The position numbers were made by a program, and so were the translations under genes. From contig JAKQBN010000013.1 in assembly GCA_029559475.1 (NCBI GenBank), forward strand, positions 1 to 64,000: a DNA stretch of 64,000 nt, given 5' to 3'. Below the pieces are notes generated by a model. That model had not been told where the DNA came from. It searched no databases and worked only from the letters and a program-made list of their open reading frames with translations. Numbering within the stretch: position 1 is the first letter of the stretch; each line of letters opens with the position of its first letter. This stretch comes from a bacterium. Lineage in GTDB: Bacteria; UBA4055. Of this stretch, positions 1-10,665 are shown piece by piece.

Positions 1-1
1 G

Positions 2-721
2 CTTGACGGCAACTACGATAAAGCAATAAAAGAGTATGAGAAAATAATTGATAAATATCCCGAAAGCTCTGAAGCTCTGGTCGCGTACGCAAAACTGCCT
101 GAGAATTATCAGCAGTCAAATTACAGCTTTGATCTTCTGCTAGCAGTATATGACAGCAAAATAGAAAATGAGGACTCAAATAAAAAATTCTTTAAAGAAC
201 TCAAAGTATCTTCGCATATTAAAGCTAAGAATTATGATTCTGCAATAGCATTATCTGAGGAAATGAAACTTGAAGCTGATACAGAAGAAGAAATTATTCT
301 TTGCGACATAGATATAGCGATAGCGAATATGCTGAAAAATTCAAACAGCAAATCAGGTAATAAATTAGATGAGTCTGCATTGAACTATCTACAGGATAAA
401 CTTAACGGAAGCAGAAGCAACACTAATCCTTCGGATGTAGCTGAAGCTACTGTTCCTTCGGGAGTAAAACTCTACCAGAACTACCCGAACCCGTTCAATC
501 CTGTCACGCAGATCAGGTTTGATCTAGCTAATACATCAGAAGTTAAACTCAGTGTTTACAATGTTAACGGACAGGTTGTAGCTGAACTGACTAACGGAGT
601 TATGAATGCTGGCAACCATTCAGTTGAATTCGACGGAAGCTGTCTGAATTCAGGAGTGTATTATTATACTCTGGTAGCTGATGGTAAAACTATGACTCAA
701 AAAATGGTATTGACCAAATAG
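2..721 (+). CDS. TPR-repeat secreted protein with T9SS type A C-terminal sorting domain (5'-truncated by window edge)
   Basis: Frame +2 is open from base 2 and reads LDGNYDKAIKEYEKIIDKYPES (TPR-like); C-terminus LYQNYPNPFNPVTQIRF...NSGVYYYTLVADGKTMTQKMVLTK. The ORF track's ATG at 263 is internal. Confidence 0.85.
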   Translation, partial: LDGNYDKAIKEYEKIIDKYPESSEALVAYAKLPENYQQSNYSFDLLLAVYDSKIENEDSNKKFFKELKVSSHIKAKNYDSAIALSEEMKLEADTEEEIILCDIDIAIANMLKNSNSKSGNKLDESALNYLQDKLNGSRSNTNPSDVAEATVPSGVKLYQNYPNPFNPVTQIRFDLANTSEVKLSVYNVNGQVVAELTNGVMNAGNHSVEFDGSCLNSGVYYYTLVADGKTMTQKMVLTK

Positions 722-742
722 TGACATTTGTCCTATCGAAAT

Positions 743-772
743 AAAAGGCACTTCGTTTGAAGTGCCTTTTTT
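743..772. terminator. Bidirectional rho-independent terminator between convergent genes
   Basis: AAAAGGCACTT-cgtttg-AAGTGCCTTTT followed by T's. Confidence 0.85.
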
Positions 773-777
773 GTATA

Positions 778-2871
778 CTACCTTTGTTTGGCCAGCGGAT
801 CGTTTTCTAGATCGAACCAGTCGATCATGGCCTTGAACATATTATTTACTTCTCCCTCTGCATTAGTCATAAAATACAACGGAAAAGCGAAGAAAGCTGT
901 CCGGTACTTGTCTCCGTCCGCAATATACCTCGTAGCTGTCGCGCCTGTTTTTCCGGTTATGAATCCTGAGTTATCCCCGTCGGTCAGTACGGGATCGGTA
1001 TATTTTAGAGAATGATATAAAGTATCTGTGCCTGCATACTCGAAAACCACATTCTCTCTTCCCTGATCACGCGGCAGATCGTAAACAGACCTGTATTTAT
1101 ATACTCCTTCGCCTTTGAAAGCCTCAATAACAGGTATCCCTGTCAGCACCGAACCGTTGTCTTTTAATTGAAATGTCATTAAAACGTTAAAGGGTCCGAG
1201 ATTCGTGGAGTAATTGGTCCAGCAGTCATTAACTTTTGCGCTGTCGATCTTTAATTCCTTTATATCTGCATCAGCTATATGGTCGTATGGTGTCACACCT
1301 ATAAAATCGTAGTTGTCCTGCAGGTAATAATCAGCCGGAGTTACGTTCTGGCCCTGGACTCCTATGTTCCAGACAGACTGACTGAACCATGTTTTCGTTT
1401 CCGGGAAGGTCATTGCGTAAATTCCGAAGTAATCATGGAAGAAATTCTTTGTTACATCGGATAAACTAGTCAAAGTCGAAGATACGGCATCAAAGATCAC
1501 TCTCGTCGGTTCTTTGTAGTCATTCACTTCAAGTATATACGGCTGTTTTCTCATAAGCCCGCAGTGTCCGGCTATGAATATCTTTCCGCCGGCATTCATG
1601 TACTGACTCAAAAACTTTATATAACCGGGATTCTCGGTTGTTGCGTTATAATCGACCCCTTTCTCGTTGCTTCTGTCATCAGAAGCGATAACTAAAAGCC
1701 TGTATTGAATCAGCTCCTGAATGGAAGGAGTATAGGAACATGCGGTCAATGTGTCGATCGATGTTATTATCGTATCGTTGCCGATCAATGCGAACGTTGT
1801 ATCGAAACTGACGATTTCAGTCTGAACAGAGAATTCAGTCATTTTATATTTCTTTAAAAGATCGCCTGAAGTTTCGCTGTAGCCTGCTGTGTTTAATAAT
1901 GACCTGTAAAATTCCGTTACAAGGGCTCCGTCGGGATTCCCTTCATAATATTTAGATAGCGTGCTTGTATGCAATGCAGGATCCGTATCGTTTATAAAAA
2001 GTATTCCTTTATCGAAAGATGGCGTGAATACCGAGAATTTTACAGAGAAACCTGTCTCTCCGGGATCAAGCGCATCGTCCCTTACGAATACCGTAAAAGT
2101 ATAATTTCCTTCAGGATCGTTATAAAATATCTCGTCGCATAATTCGGCTTTGCAGAAATCTCCCCAGCCGGATTGATCGACAAGAACGCTGTCTGATCCT
2201 TCGTTCTCCCAGAGCACCCACTTGAATTCAAGCTTCGCGTTAATATTTTCATCCGTTCCCCACCAGCTAAAATCTAAAGGTATCGAATTCGGGTTCGATT
2301 CCGGCAGTATGATCCTGCTGTCTTCGATCACTTTGACTGATTCTACACTTAAAAATTCAAGTACTTCCGACTCGAGTTTCTTTATTACCGGCTTTTTATT
2401 CATCCGCATAAAAAGTTTTCCGGCTACAGGCGATCTTGTTCCTGCAGAATTCACGGCATAAACGAAGATCTTTGAAAGTCCCGCCCTTAATTTAATAACT
2501 GTGCTGTCCGGTGCTGTATAAACAGAATCAATGTAGTTCATTTTATCGCTGTTGAAAGCAGCCATCGGGAATGAAATATCCGCATATAATTTTTTCGTGC
2601 TGATCCACTTCTCTGCCGCCAGACTTGATAATGCTGTTTGGGCGGTTATTGAAGTATCTGTCGTTACGCAGTAATGATAAGTCATGTCCGTCTCATTTCC
2701 GACTATGCCGAACCAGCCGACCCTTGTAAAAGAACTGACGATGTTCGTGCCTGCATCGGAGATCGAGATCGAAGGTGAAGCATTTTCAGGCGCGGAGCCT
2801 TCATAATCAGTTGAGCAGGATATTATAACTAAAACAGATATTATTGTAGTTATCATCTTCATTTTCTTCAC
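778..2871 (-). CDS. Secreted lipoprotein, uncharacterised
   Basis: Long ORF; signal peptide with lipobox-like VIISC (MKKMKMITTIISVLVIISCSTDYEG). Confidence 0.8.
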   Translation of the reverse strand: MKKMKMITTIISVLVIISCSTDYEGSAPENASPSISISDAGTNIVSSFTRVGWFGIVGNETDMTYHYCVTTDTSITAQTALSSLAAEKWISTKKLYADISFPMAAFNSDKMNYIDSVYTAPDSTVIKLRAGLSKIFVYAVNSAGTRSPVAGKLFMRMNKKPVIKKLESEVLEFLSVESVKVIEDSRIILPESNPNSIPLDFSWWGTDENINAKLEFKWVLWENEGSDSVLVDQSGWGDFCKAELCDEIFYNDPEGNYTFTVFVRDDALDPGETGFSVKFSVFTPSFDKGILFINDTDPALHTSTLSKYYEGNPDGALVTEFYRSLLNTAGYSETSGDLLKKYKMTEFSVQTEIVSFDTTFALIGNDTIITSIDTLTACSYTPSIQELIQYRLLVIASDDRSNEKGVDYNATTENPGYIKFLSQYMNAGGKIFIAGHCGLMRKQPYILEVNDYKEPTRVIFDAVSSTLTSLSDVTKNFFHDYFGIYAMTFPETKTWFSQSVWNIGVQGQNVTPADYYLQDNYDFIGVTPYDHIADADIKELKIDSAKVNDCWTNYSTNLGPFNVLMTFQLKDNGSVLTGIPVIEAFKGEGVYKYRSVYDLPRDQGRENVVFEYAGTDTLYHSLKYTDPVLTDGDNSGFITGKTGATATRYIADGDKYRTAFFAFPLYFMTNAEGEVNNMFKAMIDWFDLENDPLAKQR

Positions 2872-2872
2872 C

Positions 2873-5800
2873 TTACCTTATGACCGTGAATTTGCCGACA
2901 TAGTCGTCTTTTTTATCATCTGCATCCTGAACAGAGAATAAATACATCCCCGAAGAGACAGTATCACCGTTCTCATTGTTGAGATACCATACCTGCTTGT
3001 ACTTATGCTCCGCATCGGCATCGCTTCCGTTGTGCCCGATCGTTTTTACAAGGTCCCCTGCAAGCGTAAATATTCTTATTACGCAGTTCTCGGGTATGTT
3101 AGTGAACACGGCCATCAGTTTGTCTTCCTTCCAGTATGAAGGATCTATCACATTTCCCCATTCTTCAGCGGTATATAATCTGTCGGCTTTGACAGGATTA
3201 GGCACGATCTTCGGATCTTTAGACGGAGCTTTGACAACATTCGACAACATTATTGCATTTAAAACAGGATCGGAGAACTGCGGGATCACGCCGTATTTTG
3301 GATCGCCGAAATCTCCTGCCGTTACGGCTACAAGATCCCTCGCTTCGAAAATGCTTTTATTTAATGTGAACGTGTAATTCCTTACTTCGCCGGCAGTTTC
3401 GATCTGGCTGACATCCTTATCGACTTCGTATTTGTACTGACCGCTGATCACATGGTCCTCATACATTGAATTATTGTTCAGGAACGGAACAAGTTGCCAG
3501 ATCTTTCCTTCTGAGGTGATCACGGTCGAGTCATTTGCGACGAGAGTGTTGTATCGCTGCTGATCTACCGGGATTTTAAAATAATCATCCGGATCTGCGA
3601 TATTCTGATAGGAATAATCGATTTTATCAGCTGTAAAGACCGGCAAGAAACTTCCGCCGCTCCCTTCTCTCGATATCATTATCCTGTAGCCCTCAAAATC
3701 GTTCAGAAAAGAAAATCTGTCTGTGTTATGCTCAGGCCCGGTTCTGATATATTCACCTTCGCTGTTCTTAAAGTGCGAAGACCATTTTAAAATAACTTCG
3801 TCAGTGTTTTTTTCGACTGTAAAAACAGGAGGCGGAGGAGCTGACGGGCCTTTGAAATCCGGAACGCCGTCTCCCTGATCTACTTTTCCGTTGCCGAATC
3901 CGTATCTTACCATCGAATTTACGGGTACGATGCCGTCGTCTTTAGTATATTTTATCATTTCACCGTACATAGCCGTTTCCGTCTGATGCCCGAACGGAAG
4001 AAGCTTATCCTCATTTTCAGCTGTCCATCCGTAGATATCAGGCTTTGGAGAAGTGAACTGGGTCAGCTCATTGTCGCATTCTCCTTCATCAGGAAGGATA
4101 TAGTCTTCGCCGAACCACCAGCATACGCCGTTCGATCCGTATTGGGCGAAAAGCCCGTCTTTTCCGACGTCTTCCCCGCACCAGCCGTCACCTTTAGTGA
4201 CACCGTTCTTTGTTACGGGAGTATCGTACAGGGGGGTATCATATAATCTTTCAGCCCAGGCAGCGCTTGAAAAAGCGTCATACCAGCCCTGTTCATATAA
4301 CGACGCGTCAAGGCCGTCTTCCATATCAACGATCGAATCATCGGCATAATTCGGGTCCTGATCGAGAGAAGTATTGAAGTTCCTGCCGGTTATGAACGCA
4401 AAAGTGAATCTTATCGAATCCCCGTAAGCGAATTTCCACGCTTCTTTAGTAATATAACTTTCAGGTATGCCGTCTGAATTCGTATCAACAGCTACATTTA
4501 TATTTGTATTCTCTCCGAGAGGGCCGAAAGACAGAATGTATTTGACGTCAATTCCGTTCGCATGATCGTTCAGAGCCTGGATCGTCCCGTCAGGGAATTC
4601 AGTACCTCCCGCAACTACCCACTTTCTCCATTTTTCAGCCTGATCGTAGCCTGTGCCAATAAGATAATCGGGATCTTGATATGTTCCTAAATAAACCTGC
4701 CTTATGTCCAACGGGCTGTAATCCGCTTCGCCGTTCGACATCACCATATATCTGCCCTTATCGCCCAAAGGCCTTCCTTCCGTTCTGCCACCCCAGAGCG
4801 GGTATGCTCCGTCTATGCCGTCTACATGCAGTCCGTCCTGATTGTAGTCGTCATATCCTTTCTGCTGCATATTAAGATCATACTTCCAGTCCGAATGAAG
4901 GTTGTCCTTCCACCTCGGCCCCCAGTCCCAGCTCTCGTCTTCAGAGTTCGCTACATATAGATTATAAGAATACTTCATCGACGGATCTGGATTTTTCAAA
5001 ACTTTTAAAGCCGCCACCCCGGTCGCACCGTTTAACGGATATCCTGTCGGAGGTTCCATTGTTGCTGAGTAATATTCCTGACCGTTATAACATCTTCCGT
5101 CATTATCCGCTGTCCATGCAAGATCAAGATCGACCGTTCTGTTCTCTCCAGTGGCGGGATCGATGAATTTATCCCATTTGTGAACGAATCCGCCTATATC
5201 GTCAGCATGGCAGTACGTCCATTCCCCGTTTATTATACCGACATCGAGATCGGTGTACATTCCGGCGAAAAAATTGTAAATATCCTTTTCGTCAGCATTT
5301 CTGTTGAAGATCGTAAAATCGGCTATTATAAGATTTTCGGCATAAGGATTATTCCATGCGTAAGTTTTCTGTTTAACCTCAATTCCGAGAGGTTTATGCA
5401 ACATTTCGTCAAAATCTATACCTGTATCGTATATATTAGAATATTTATCCGAATACCATGTAGTGAACTGTTCGTCGGCTGTCGCTGCGGGATCATAGAC
5501 ATCCTGCATCAGGCAGTTCGTTTTTCCGTATGTATCTGATGTTTCAATTATCTTCCCCTTTGAAGTTCCTTCCGGATCATCGTAAAAATCTCTAGGCCAT
5601 AGTTCTTTCGGCATATCCTCTGTTCCGCTAAAACCGGTCCACCCTTCATAGGCTGTCGTTACAAGAGGATCTCCGAACACTTTCGCAGGGATCTTTATAT
5701 CAACTGAATCGTTTTCCAGATATCCGCCGAACATCAGTCCGGCAGCGAACAGGTACTGCTCATTACTGCCTCCCGGCATATTGCCTGAAACTGCAGTCTG

Positions 5801-6004
5801 ACCTGTACAGGGGTCATCAAATTTCAGCGGATTGCCGAAAAATCCGTTATTCGTTACGTTAAGCCAGAATTGCCCGGCAACATGCACGCGGTTCTCCCTG
5901 TTCGCAACTGTCTTTGATCCGGAATCTTTCATTACCGGATTAAGCGCAGCGCATTGGAGAATAAAAACTAATGTTAACAGACTTACTGTAATGGTTCTAC
6001 TCAT
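2873..6004 (-). CDS. Large secreted protein with FlgD-like/T9SS-like C-terminal beta domain
   Basis: 1043 aa ORF, signal peptide; C-terminus CVIRIFTLAGDLVKTI...NENGDTVSSGMYLFSVQD...KFTVIR. Confidence 0.8.
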   Translation of the reverse strand: MSRTITVSLLTLVFILQCAALNPVMKDSGSKTVANRENRVHVAGQFWLNVTNNGFFGNPLKFDDPCTGQTAVSGNMPGGSNEQYLFAAGLMFGGYLENDSVDIKIPAKVFGDPLVTTAYEGWTGFSGTEDMPKELWPRDFYDDPEGTSKGKIIETSDTYGKTNCLMQDVYDPAATADEQFTTWYSDKYSNIYDTGIDFDEMLHKPLGIEVKQKTYAWNNPYAENLIIADFTIFNRNADEKDIYNFFAGMYTDLDVGIINGEWTYCHADDIGGFVHKWDKFIDPATGENRTVDLDLAWTADNDGRCYNGQEYYSATMEPPTGYPLNGATGVAALKVLKNPDPSMKYSYNLYVANSEDESWDWGPRWKDNLHSDWKYDLNMQQKGYDDYNQDGLHVDGIDGAYPLWGGRTEGRPLGDKGRYMVMSNGEADYSPLDIRQVYLGTYQDPDYLIGTGYDQAEKWRKWVVAGGTEFPDGTIQALNDHANGIDVKYILSFGPLGENTNINVAVDTNSDGIPESYITKEAWKFAYGDSIRFTFAFITGRNFNTSLDQDPNYADDSIVDMEDGLDASLYEQGWYDAFSSAAWAERLYDTPLYDTPVTKNGVTKGDGWCGEDVGKDGLFAQYGSNGVCWWFGEDYILPDEGECDNELTQFTSPKPDIYGWTAENEDKLLPFGHQTETAMYGEMIKYTKDDGIVPVNSMVRYGFGNGKVDQGDGVPDFKGPSAPPPPVFTVEKNTDEVILKWSSHFKNSEGEYIRTGPEHNTDRFSFLNDFEGYRIMISREGSGGSFLPVFTADKIDYSYQNIADPDDYFKIPVDQQRYNTLVANDSTVITSEGKIWQLVPFLNNNSMYEDHVISGQYKYEVDKDVSQIETAGEVRNYTFTLNKSIFEARDLVAVTAGDFGDPKYGVIPQFSDPVLNAIMLSNVVKAPSKDPKIVPNPVKADRLYTAEEWGNVIDPSYWKEDKLMAVFTNIPENCVIRIFTLAGDLVKTIGHNGSDADAEHKYKQVWYLNNENGDTVSSGMYLFSVQDADDKKDDYVGKFTVIR

Positions 6005-6079
6005 GATCCCACCTCACTTTGGCTAAATATTTACATGTATTATATTACCGAAATAAAATAAAAAAAACAATAAGAATTA

Positions 6080-7624
6080 TTATTTGTTTTTTGAGACGAG
6101 AAATAAAACACCGAACACGATACCGGTAATGACAGTTTTAATAGTAAGTAGAATATACGGATTTTGAGTTATATCTGCATAAATGGCTTTGGTCAAAAAG
6201 ACTCCCGTCAGCAGCACGCCGATAATTATCTGGACGAGGTTGTCTTTTTTCATGAAAAAGGTCCTATCTGTGTCAATAAGACCTGACATTTCCTTTCCGA
6301 TGTATTTATGCAGCATTATCATATTATATAAAAGAGACACCGAAGTTGCGAAAGCGATACCGGAATGTCCCATCGGAGTGAATACGGCTAGTATATATGA
6401 TAGAACTACATTTATTATTGCGCTAGCTACCGATACTTTAAGCGAATGAATGTTTTTATGAACAAGAGACAGAACTCTCATATAGTACCCGGAATAACTC
6501 AGAGGAATCAGCCCGAGCGAGTACATTATAAAAGCCTGTGATGTCAACCTGGCGGATTCAGAATTGAACGCTCCTCTCTGATATACGATCTTTATAATTT
6601 CGTCAGATGCGCCGATACAGATCACTGTTACCGGAACGAGTACGAGAAAATACAGCCTGCAACCTTTAAAATAAAGATCGCTGAATTTTTGCCTGTCATT
6701 CTCCGTCTTGATCTTGTTTAAAAGCGGGTTCAAGCCGCGTGTTATTGATAGTCCGATTATAGCTCCGGGAAGCTGAAAGAGTCTTTGCGCGTAAAATAGA
6801 GACGATGTGGCTCCCGTGTGAAGCATTGTGGCGACAAGCCTGTCTATGAATTCGGCGCTCTTATTGAACACGGCATTCAGCCCGATTATTTTCGTTTCTC
6901 TCTTGATTATGCCGTAATCATTCGTACTGTCTTTAAAAGCATAACTGTATTTTACTTTTGCTTCATCTTTGAAATCTTTTGATATCAGGAAAGGGATATG
7001 CACAATGAATTGAAGAAAAGCTCCGACAAGATATCCGACCGCAATGGAATAGCCTCCGATGTAAGGTTCGAACCATACTATCCCCGCTATAACTCCCACG
7101 CTGAGCATTATAGGCGCGAATCCGAATATCCAGTTCCTTTCAAAAAAATTCAACAGGCTGCCGACGAATGCCGCGAGCCCAATGAATACCATAAAAGGCA
7201 TCATTATCAATATAAGCTCGAGTGAAAGATCATAATCGAAATCGCCTTTGAACTCGAATGCTTTGAGAACCATGAATATCAGCGGAGTAATAAGGTAAAG
7301 CAGCGTCATTACTGCCAGAAGCGCGAAAAAGAACCAGTTGAAGACTACTGAAAGAAATTTCCACGACCTTTCCTTTTCACCTTTGTCATATATTGTTTTG
7401 AAAGGCGGCATGAACGCCCTTTCGACCATATCTTCGCCAAGTATCTGCCTGAACAGATTGGGGAACATAAGCGCAAATGAAAAAGCGTCTGCAACCCTTG
7501 AAGTCCCGAAGAACCATCCTACCACCATTTCGCGGACGAATCCGAAAATTCTGGACAGAAATGTGCCGGTAAATATCTGAATTATATTTTTTCTGATCCG
7601 GCTTCTGTCTTTATTATCTGTCAA
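6080..7624 (-). CDS. murJ: Lipid II flippase MurJ (MviN family)
   Basis: N-terminus GTFLSRIFGFVREMVVGWFFGTSRVADAFSFALMFPNLFRQILGED is characteristic; multi-TM. Confidence 0.93.
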   Translation of the reverse strand: MTDNKDRSRIRKNIIQIFTGTFLSRIFGFVREMVVGWFFGTSRVADAFSFALMFPNLFRQILGEDMVERAFMPPFKTIYDKGEKERSWKFLSVVFNWFFFALLAVMTLLYLITPLIFMVLKAFEFKGDFDYDLSLELILIMMPFMVFIGLAAFVGSLLNFFERNWIFGFAPIMLSVGVIAGIVWFEPYIGGYSIAVGYLVGAFLQFIVHIPFLISKDFKDEAKVKYSYAFKDSTNDYGIIKRETKIIGLNAVFNKSAEFIDRLVATMLHTGATSSLFYAQRLFQLPGAIIGLSITRGLNPLLNKIKTENDRQKFSDLYFKGCRLYFLVLVPVTVICIGASDEIIKIVYQRGAFNSESARLTSQAFIMYSLGLIPLSYSGYYMRVLSLVHKNIHSLKVSVASAIINVVLSYILAVFTPMGHSGIAFATSVSLLYNMIMLHKYIGKEMSGLIDTDRTFFMKKDNLVQIIIGVLLTGVFLTKAIYADITQNPYILLTIKTVITGIVFGVLFLVSKNK

Positions 7625-7632
7625 AACGCCGC

Positions 7633-8436
7633 CTAATAAGCTTTAATATACATTTGTAATGCTACCATAAAATATACGATCCCGGCGATCTTTTTAAAAG
7701 TATCGTCTTTACTTTTGATATTGAGCCTGGCTCCAAGCTGAGCAGTAAATAATGTGCCTAATGATATAAGAAGAAAAATGGTTAAGAACATCGAGAACGG
7801 GATATGATCGAATGCGCCTATGAAGTATCTGCCTCCGAGGGATGCTAGAGAATTAAATACCATTACTATAGCGGCAATCCCGACAGCTTTTTTAAGATCG
7901 AAATTCAAAATTACCGCTAATACCGGAACAAGAACTGATCCGCCCCCAATTCCCGTCATGGCTGATATTGTGCCCATGAACAGACCTGAAAGGAAAAGCA
8001 GGAAAAAATTAAAATTGGGCTGTTTCTTCAAATTGCCTTCATCGTCTGTTTCACGGTCAAGAAAGAAGATCCTTATGGCAAGAATCGAAAGTACAAGTGA
8101 GAAAAAGAACATTCTGTTCCTGTCACATATAATCCCGCAGATATAATTGCCCGGTATAGGTCCCATCACAGATCCGAGAACTATCGGGAGTATTGCTTTT
8201 TTATAATAATTACCTTCCCTAAAATGCTTGTATGAGGCGTTCGATGATGCCGCGAATACTACGCCTAACGAAATAGTTGATGCGGTAAGAAAAAGATCGC
8301 ACGATCCGACCGTTCCGTCAAGATAATAAACGAGAACGGGAACTGCTATCACTCCGCCGCCTATGCCAAGATAACCGCTAAGGAATCCTGCTGTGAGACC
8401 TGTTGAAAACAATATTAGAATATCAGTGAAATTCAA
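7633..8436 (-). CDS. TauE/SafE family sulfite exporter-like permease
   Basis: Two GxxxGxLxxxxGIGGGxxxVPVL repeats (GFLSGYLGIGGGVIAVPVL and GTISAMTGIGGGSVLVPVL). Confidence 0.9.
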   Translation of the reverse strand: MNFTDILILFSTGLTAGFLSGYLGIGGGVIAVPVLVYYLDGTVGSCDLFLTASTISLGVVFAASSNASYKHFREGNYYKKAILPIVLGSVMGPIPGNYICGIICDRNRMFFFSLVLSILAIRIFFLDRETDDEGNLKKQPNFNFFLLFLSGLFMGTISAMTGIGGGSVLVPVLAVILNFDLKKAVGIAAIVMVFNSLASLGGRYFIGAFDHIPFSMFLTIFLLISLGTLFTAQLGARLNIKSKDDTFKKIAGIVYFMVALQMYIKAY

Positions 8437-8445
8437 TAATTTCCT

Positions 8446-9369
8446 CTAAATGCCGGCTTCCTCTTTTCCTTCAAGTCTGATCTTTTCGATGTCTTTTACA
8501 ATCCCGTATATTAATTTGTTCGTCTGAACGCTAACACCATTCTTCTCTCCGATCCTGATGATCTCACCGTTAATAAAATCTATCTCATTCGGCCGTTTTT
8601 TAAAATAATCCTGAAGCATAGAAGTTCTGTTATCAGACCTGATAAAAGAATTAACATCTGCGACCGAAAGCGAAATACTGTAACCTTCCGACTTCGCTAC
8701 TGCCCTGCCTTCCCTCAAAAGAGATTCCTTTAATCCGTTCTGAAGATCGTCGGCAATGATTTTATTTTTAGCCCTGAAAATGACTGACAGCGGATTTACT
8801 ATCGAATTTATTATCAGCTTTTTCCAAATGGATTTGTCCAGGCTTTTCGTTATCCTGCATTGAAGGAATGTGCTCTCGAATATCCTTCCGTACTCAGAGT
8901 CTCCGAATGCCTTCTCGGCTTTTAGACCGCCGGGGAATAGTTCAATATTTCCCGGTGCAGTTAGTACTGCTCCGAAAGTAACAACAGCCTGATATACGTT
9001 TTCTGACGGAAGGATCCCTGAAAGAGTCTTCCGGGCTATGTCCTTTACCCCGTATCCGTTTTGTACAAGCAGAAGCGTTGTTGATTCCCTGATGAGATGT
9101 TTTATGTTTAAAAGAGAATTTTCGAGGCCGGTTATTTTTACCGAAACGATAAGAAGAGTATTTTCGAGACTGTTGACAGCGGATTCTTCCGCATGAGCTT
9201 TCACATTTTTATTTACGCATCCTGTTATCGTGCATCCGTCCTTATTGATCGCCTTGACGTGATCCTTTCTCCCGATGAGCGTCGTCTGCCCGTAATATTT
9301 TTCTGCGAGAGCAGCGCCGATTACAGTTCCGACCCCTCCTACACCCAGTATAACGATCCTATTCTTCAT
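8446..9369 (-). CDS. 2-dehydropantoate 2-reductase / ketopantoate reductase family
   Basis: N-terminal Rossmann motif ILGVGGVGTVIGAALA; LLVQNGYG and KLIINSIVNPLSVIF motifs. Confidence 0.85.
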   Translation of the reverse strand: MKNRIVILGVGGVGTVIGAALAEKYYGQTTLIGRKDHVKAINKDGCTITGCVNKNVKAHAEESAVNSLENTLLIVSVKITGLENSLLNIKHLIRESTTLLLVQNGYGVKDIARKTLSGILPSENVYQAVVTFGAVLTAPGNIELFPGGLKAEKAFGDSEYGRIFESTFLQCRITKSLDKSIWKKLIINSIVNPLSVIFRAKNKIIADDLQNGLKESLLREGRAVAKSEGYSISLSVADVNSFIRSDNRTSMLQDYFKKRPNEIDFINGEIIRIGEKNGVSVQTNKLIYGIVKDIEKIRLEGKEEAGI

Positions 9370-10609
9370 TTTTAAGCTCCTTTATTGTAAAAGGTGAGAA
9401 ATTATCGCTAAATTCTCCATAATGCGTAAAACCCTGATCATAAAGTTTTTTGAGCTGTCTGCCGAACTTCTTTTCTTTCCTTGCAACTGAAACAATGCAC
9501 TTATTAATTATCTTCTGGCTTTCAGCTTCCGAATATACTTTCTTCGCGTCATGAACTTCAGGATCGAAAATGATCGCGATCTTCTTCTCTCCGCTTTTTT
9601 CACCTGATCTTTTTTCCATCATAATATCCACGATTCTCTCGAATCCAATCGAGAATCCGCAGGCAGCGACATCGGTACCGAGCCTCTTCCCTATCATTTT
9701 ATCGTATCTTCCGCCCCCGCTGACCGAACCCGGGTAACCGTCGATCTTGATCTCATAGATCATGCCTGTATAATAACCCATACCTCTGACAAGCGTCGGA
9801 GCGAATTTGATCCTGTATCTGCCGTCAGCTACGAGGCTTACAGCTTCTATTACCTTTTTGACTTCTTCATTTAAATATAGATGGTTGAATTCTGCTGCCT
9901 CGAACTGCGTAACATCATTTATCATCGCGCTAATTGCACCGCTGTTGAAGTCCTTGCTTTTAAGTTCTTCCGAAACCCCGTTCACGCCAATTTTGTCGAG
10001 TTTATCAAGCGTAATAAAAACGTTGTCGTGATCCTTTTCTCCAAAACCCCATTTACCAGCCATCATATGAAGGATTTTTCTGTCGTTTATATGTATCGTA
10101 AAATCTTTGAAACCCAGGTTTAAAAGCGCTTGCGAAGAAGCTATCAGAAGATCGATCTCCGCCGTATAATCTTTTTCTCCTATTGTATCGATGTCGCACT
10201 GCATGAACTGCCTGTAGCGCCCCTTTTGAGGTCTTTCCGCCCTGAATACATAATCGGTCTGGATCACTTTGAAAGGAAGCGGAATATTTCCCTGATTGTT
10301 GGCATAGATCCTTGTAAGCGGAACGGTCAGGTCGAACCTTAAGCCCTCCTCTGAAAGATCCTTTTCATCTTTAACTGAAGCCAGATCCAGCTTCTCTCCC
10401 CGTTTTAAAACCTTGAATATCAGCTTTTCGTTCTCGCCTCCGTCCCCGCCTGTAAGAAGTTCGAGATGCTCAAGCGCGGGAGTTTCGATCTTTCTGTATC
10501 CGAATGAAGTATAGGTATCTATTATAATTCTTTTAACTTTCTCTCTGAGCTCCGCTTCATCAGGCAGAAAATCTTTCATGCCTCTGACTGGATTTGTGTT
10601 CACTTTCAT
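9359..10609 (-). CDS. hisS: Histidyl-tRNA synthetase
   Basis: GMKDFLPDEAELR, LRFDLTVPLTR, FRAERPQKGRYRQFMQCDIDTIG, GGGRYDKMIG, GFSIGFERI class II HisRS motifs. Confidence 0.96.
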   Translation of the reverse strand: MKVNTNPVRGMKDFLPDEAELREKVKRIIIDTYTSFGYRKIETPALEHLELLTGGDGGENEKLIFKVLKRGEKLDLASVKDEKDLSEEGLRFDLTVPLTRIYANNQGNIPLPFKVIQTDYVFRAERPQKGRYRQFMQCDIDTIGEKDYTAEIDLLIASSQALLNLGFKDFTIHINDRKILHMMAGKWGFGEKDHDNVFITLDKLDKIGVNGVSEELKSKDFNSGAISAMINDVTQFEAAEFNHLYLNEEVKKVIEAVSLVADGRYRIKFAPTLVRGMGYYTGMIYEIKIDGYPGSVSGGGRYDKMIGKRLGTDVAACGFSIGFERIVDIMMEKRSGEKSGEKKIAIIFDPEVHDAKKVYSEAESQKIINKCIVSVARKEKKFGRQLKKLYDQGFTHYGEFSDNFSPFTIKELKNEE

Positions 10610-10665
10610 AATTCCGCGTTCCCTTATATACTTTACATTCTAAATATAAGCTCTAAAGTCCCGGA

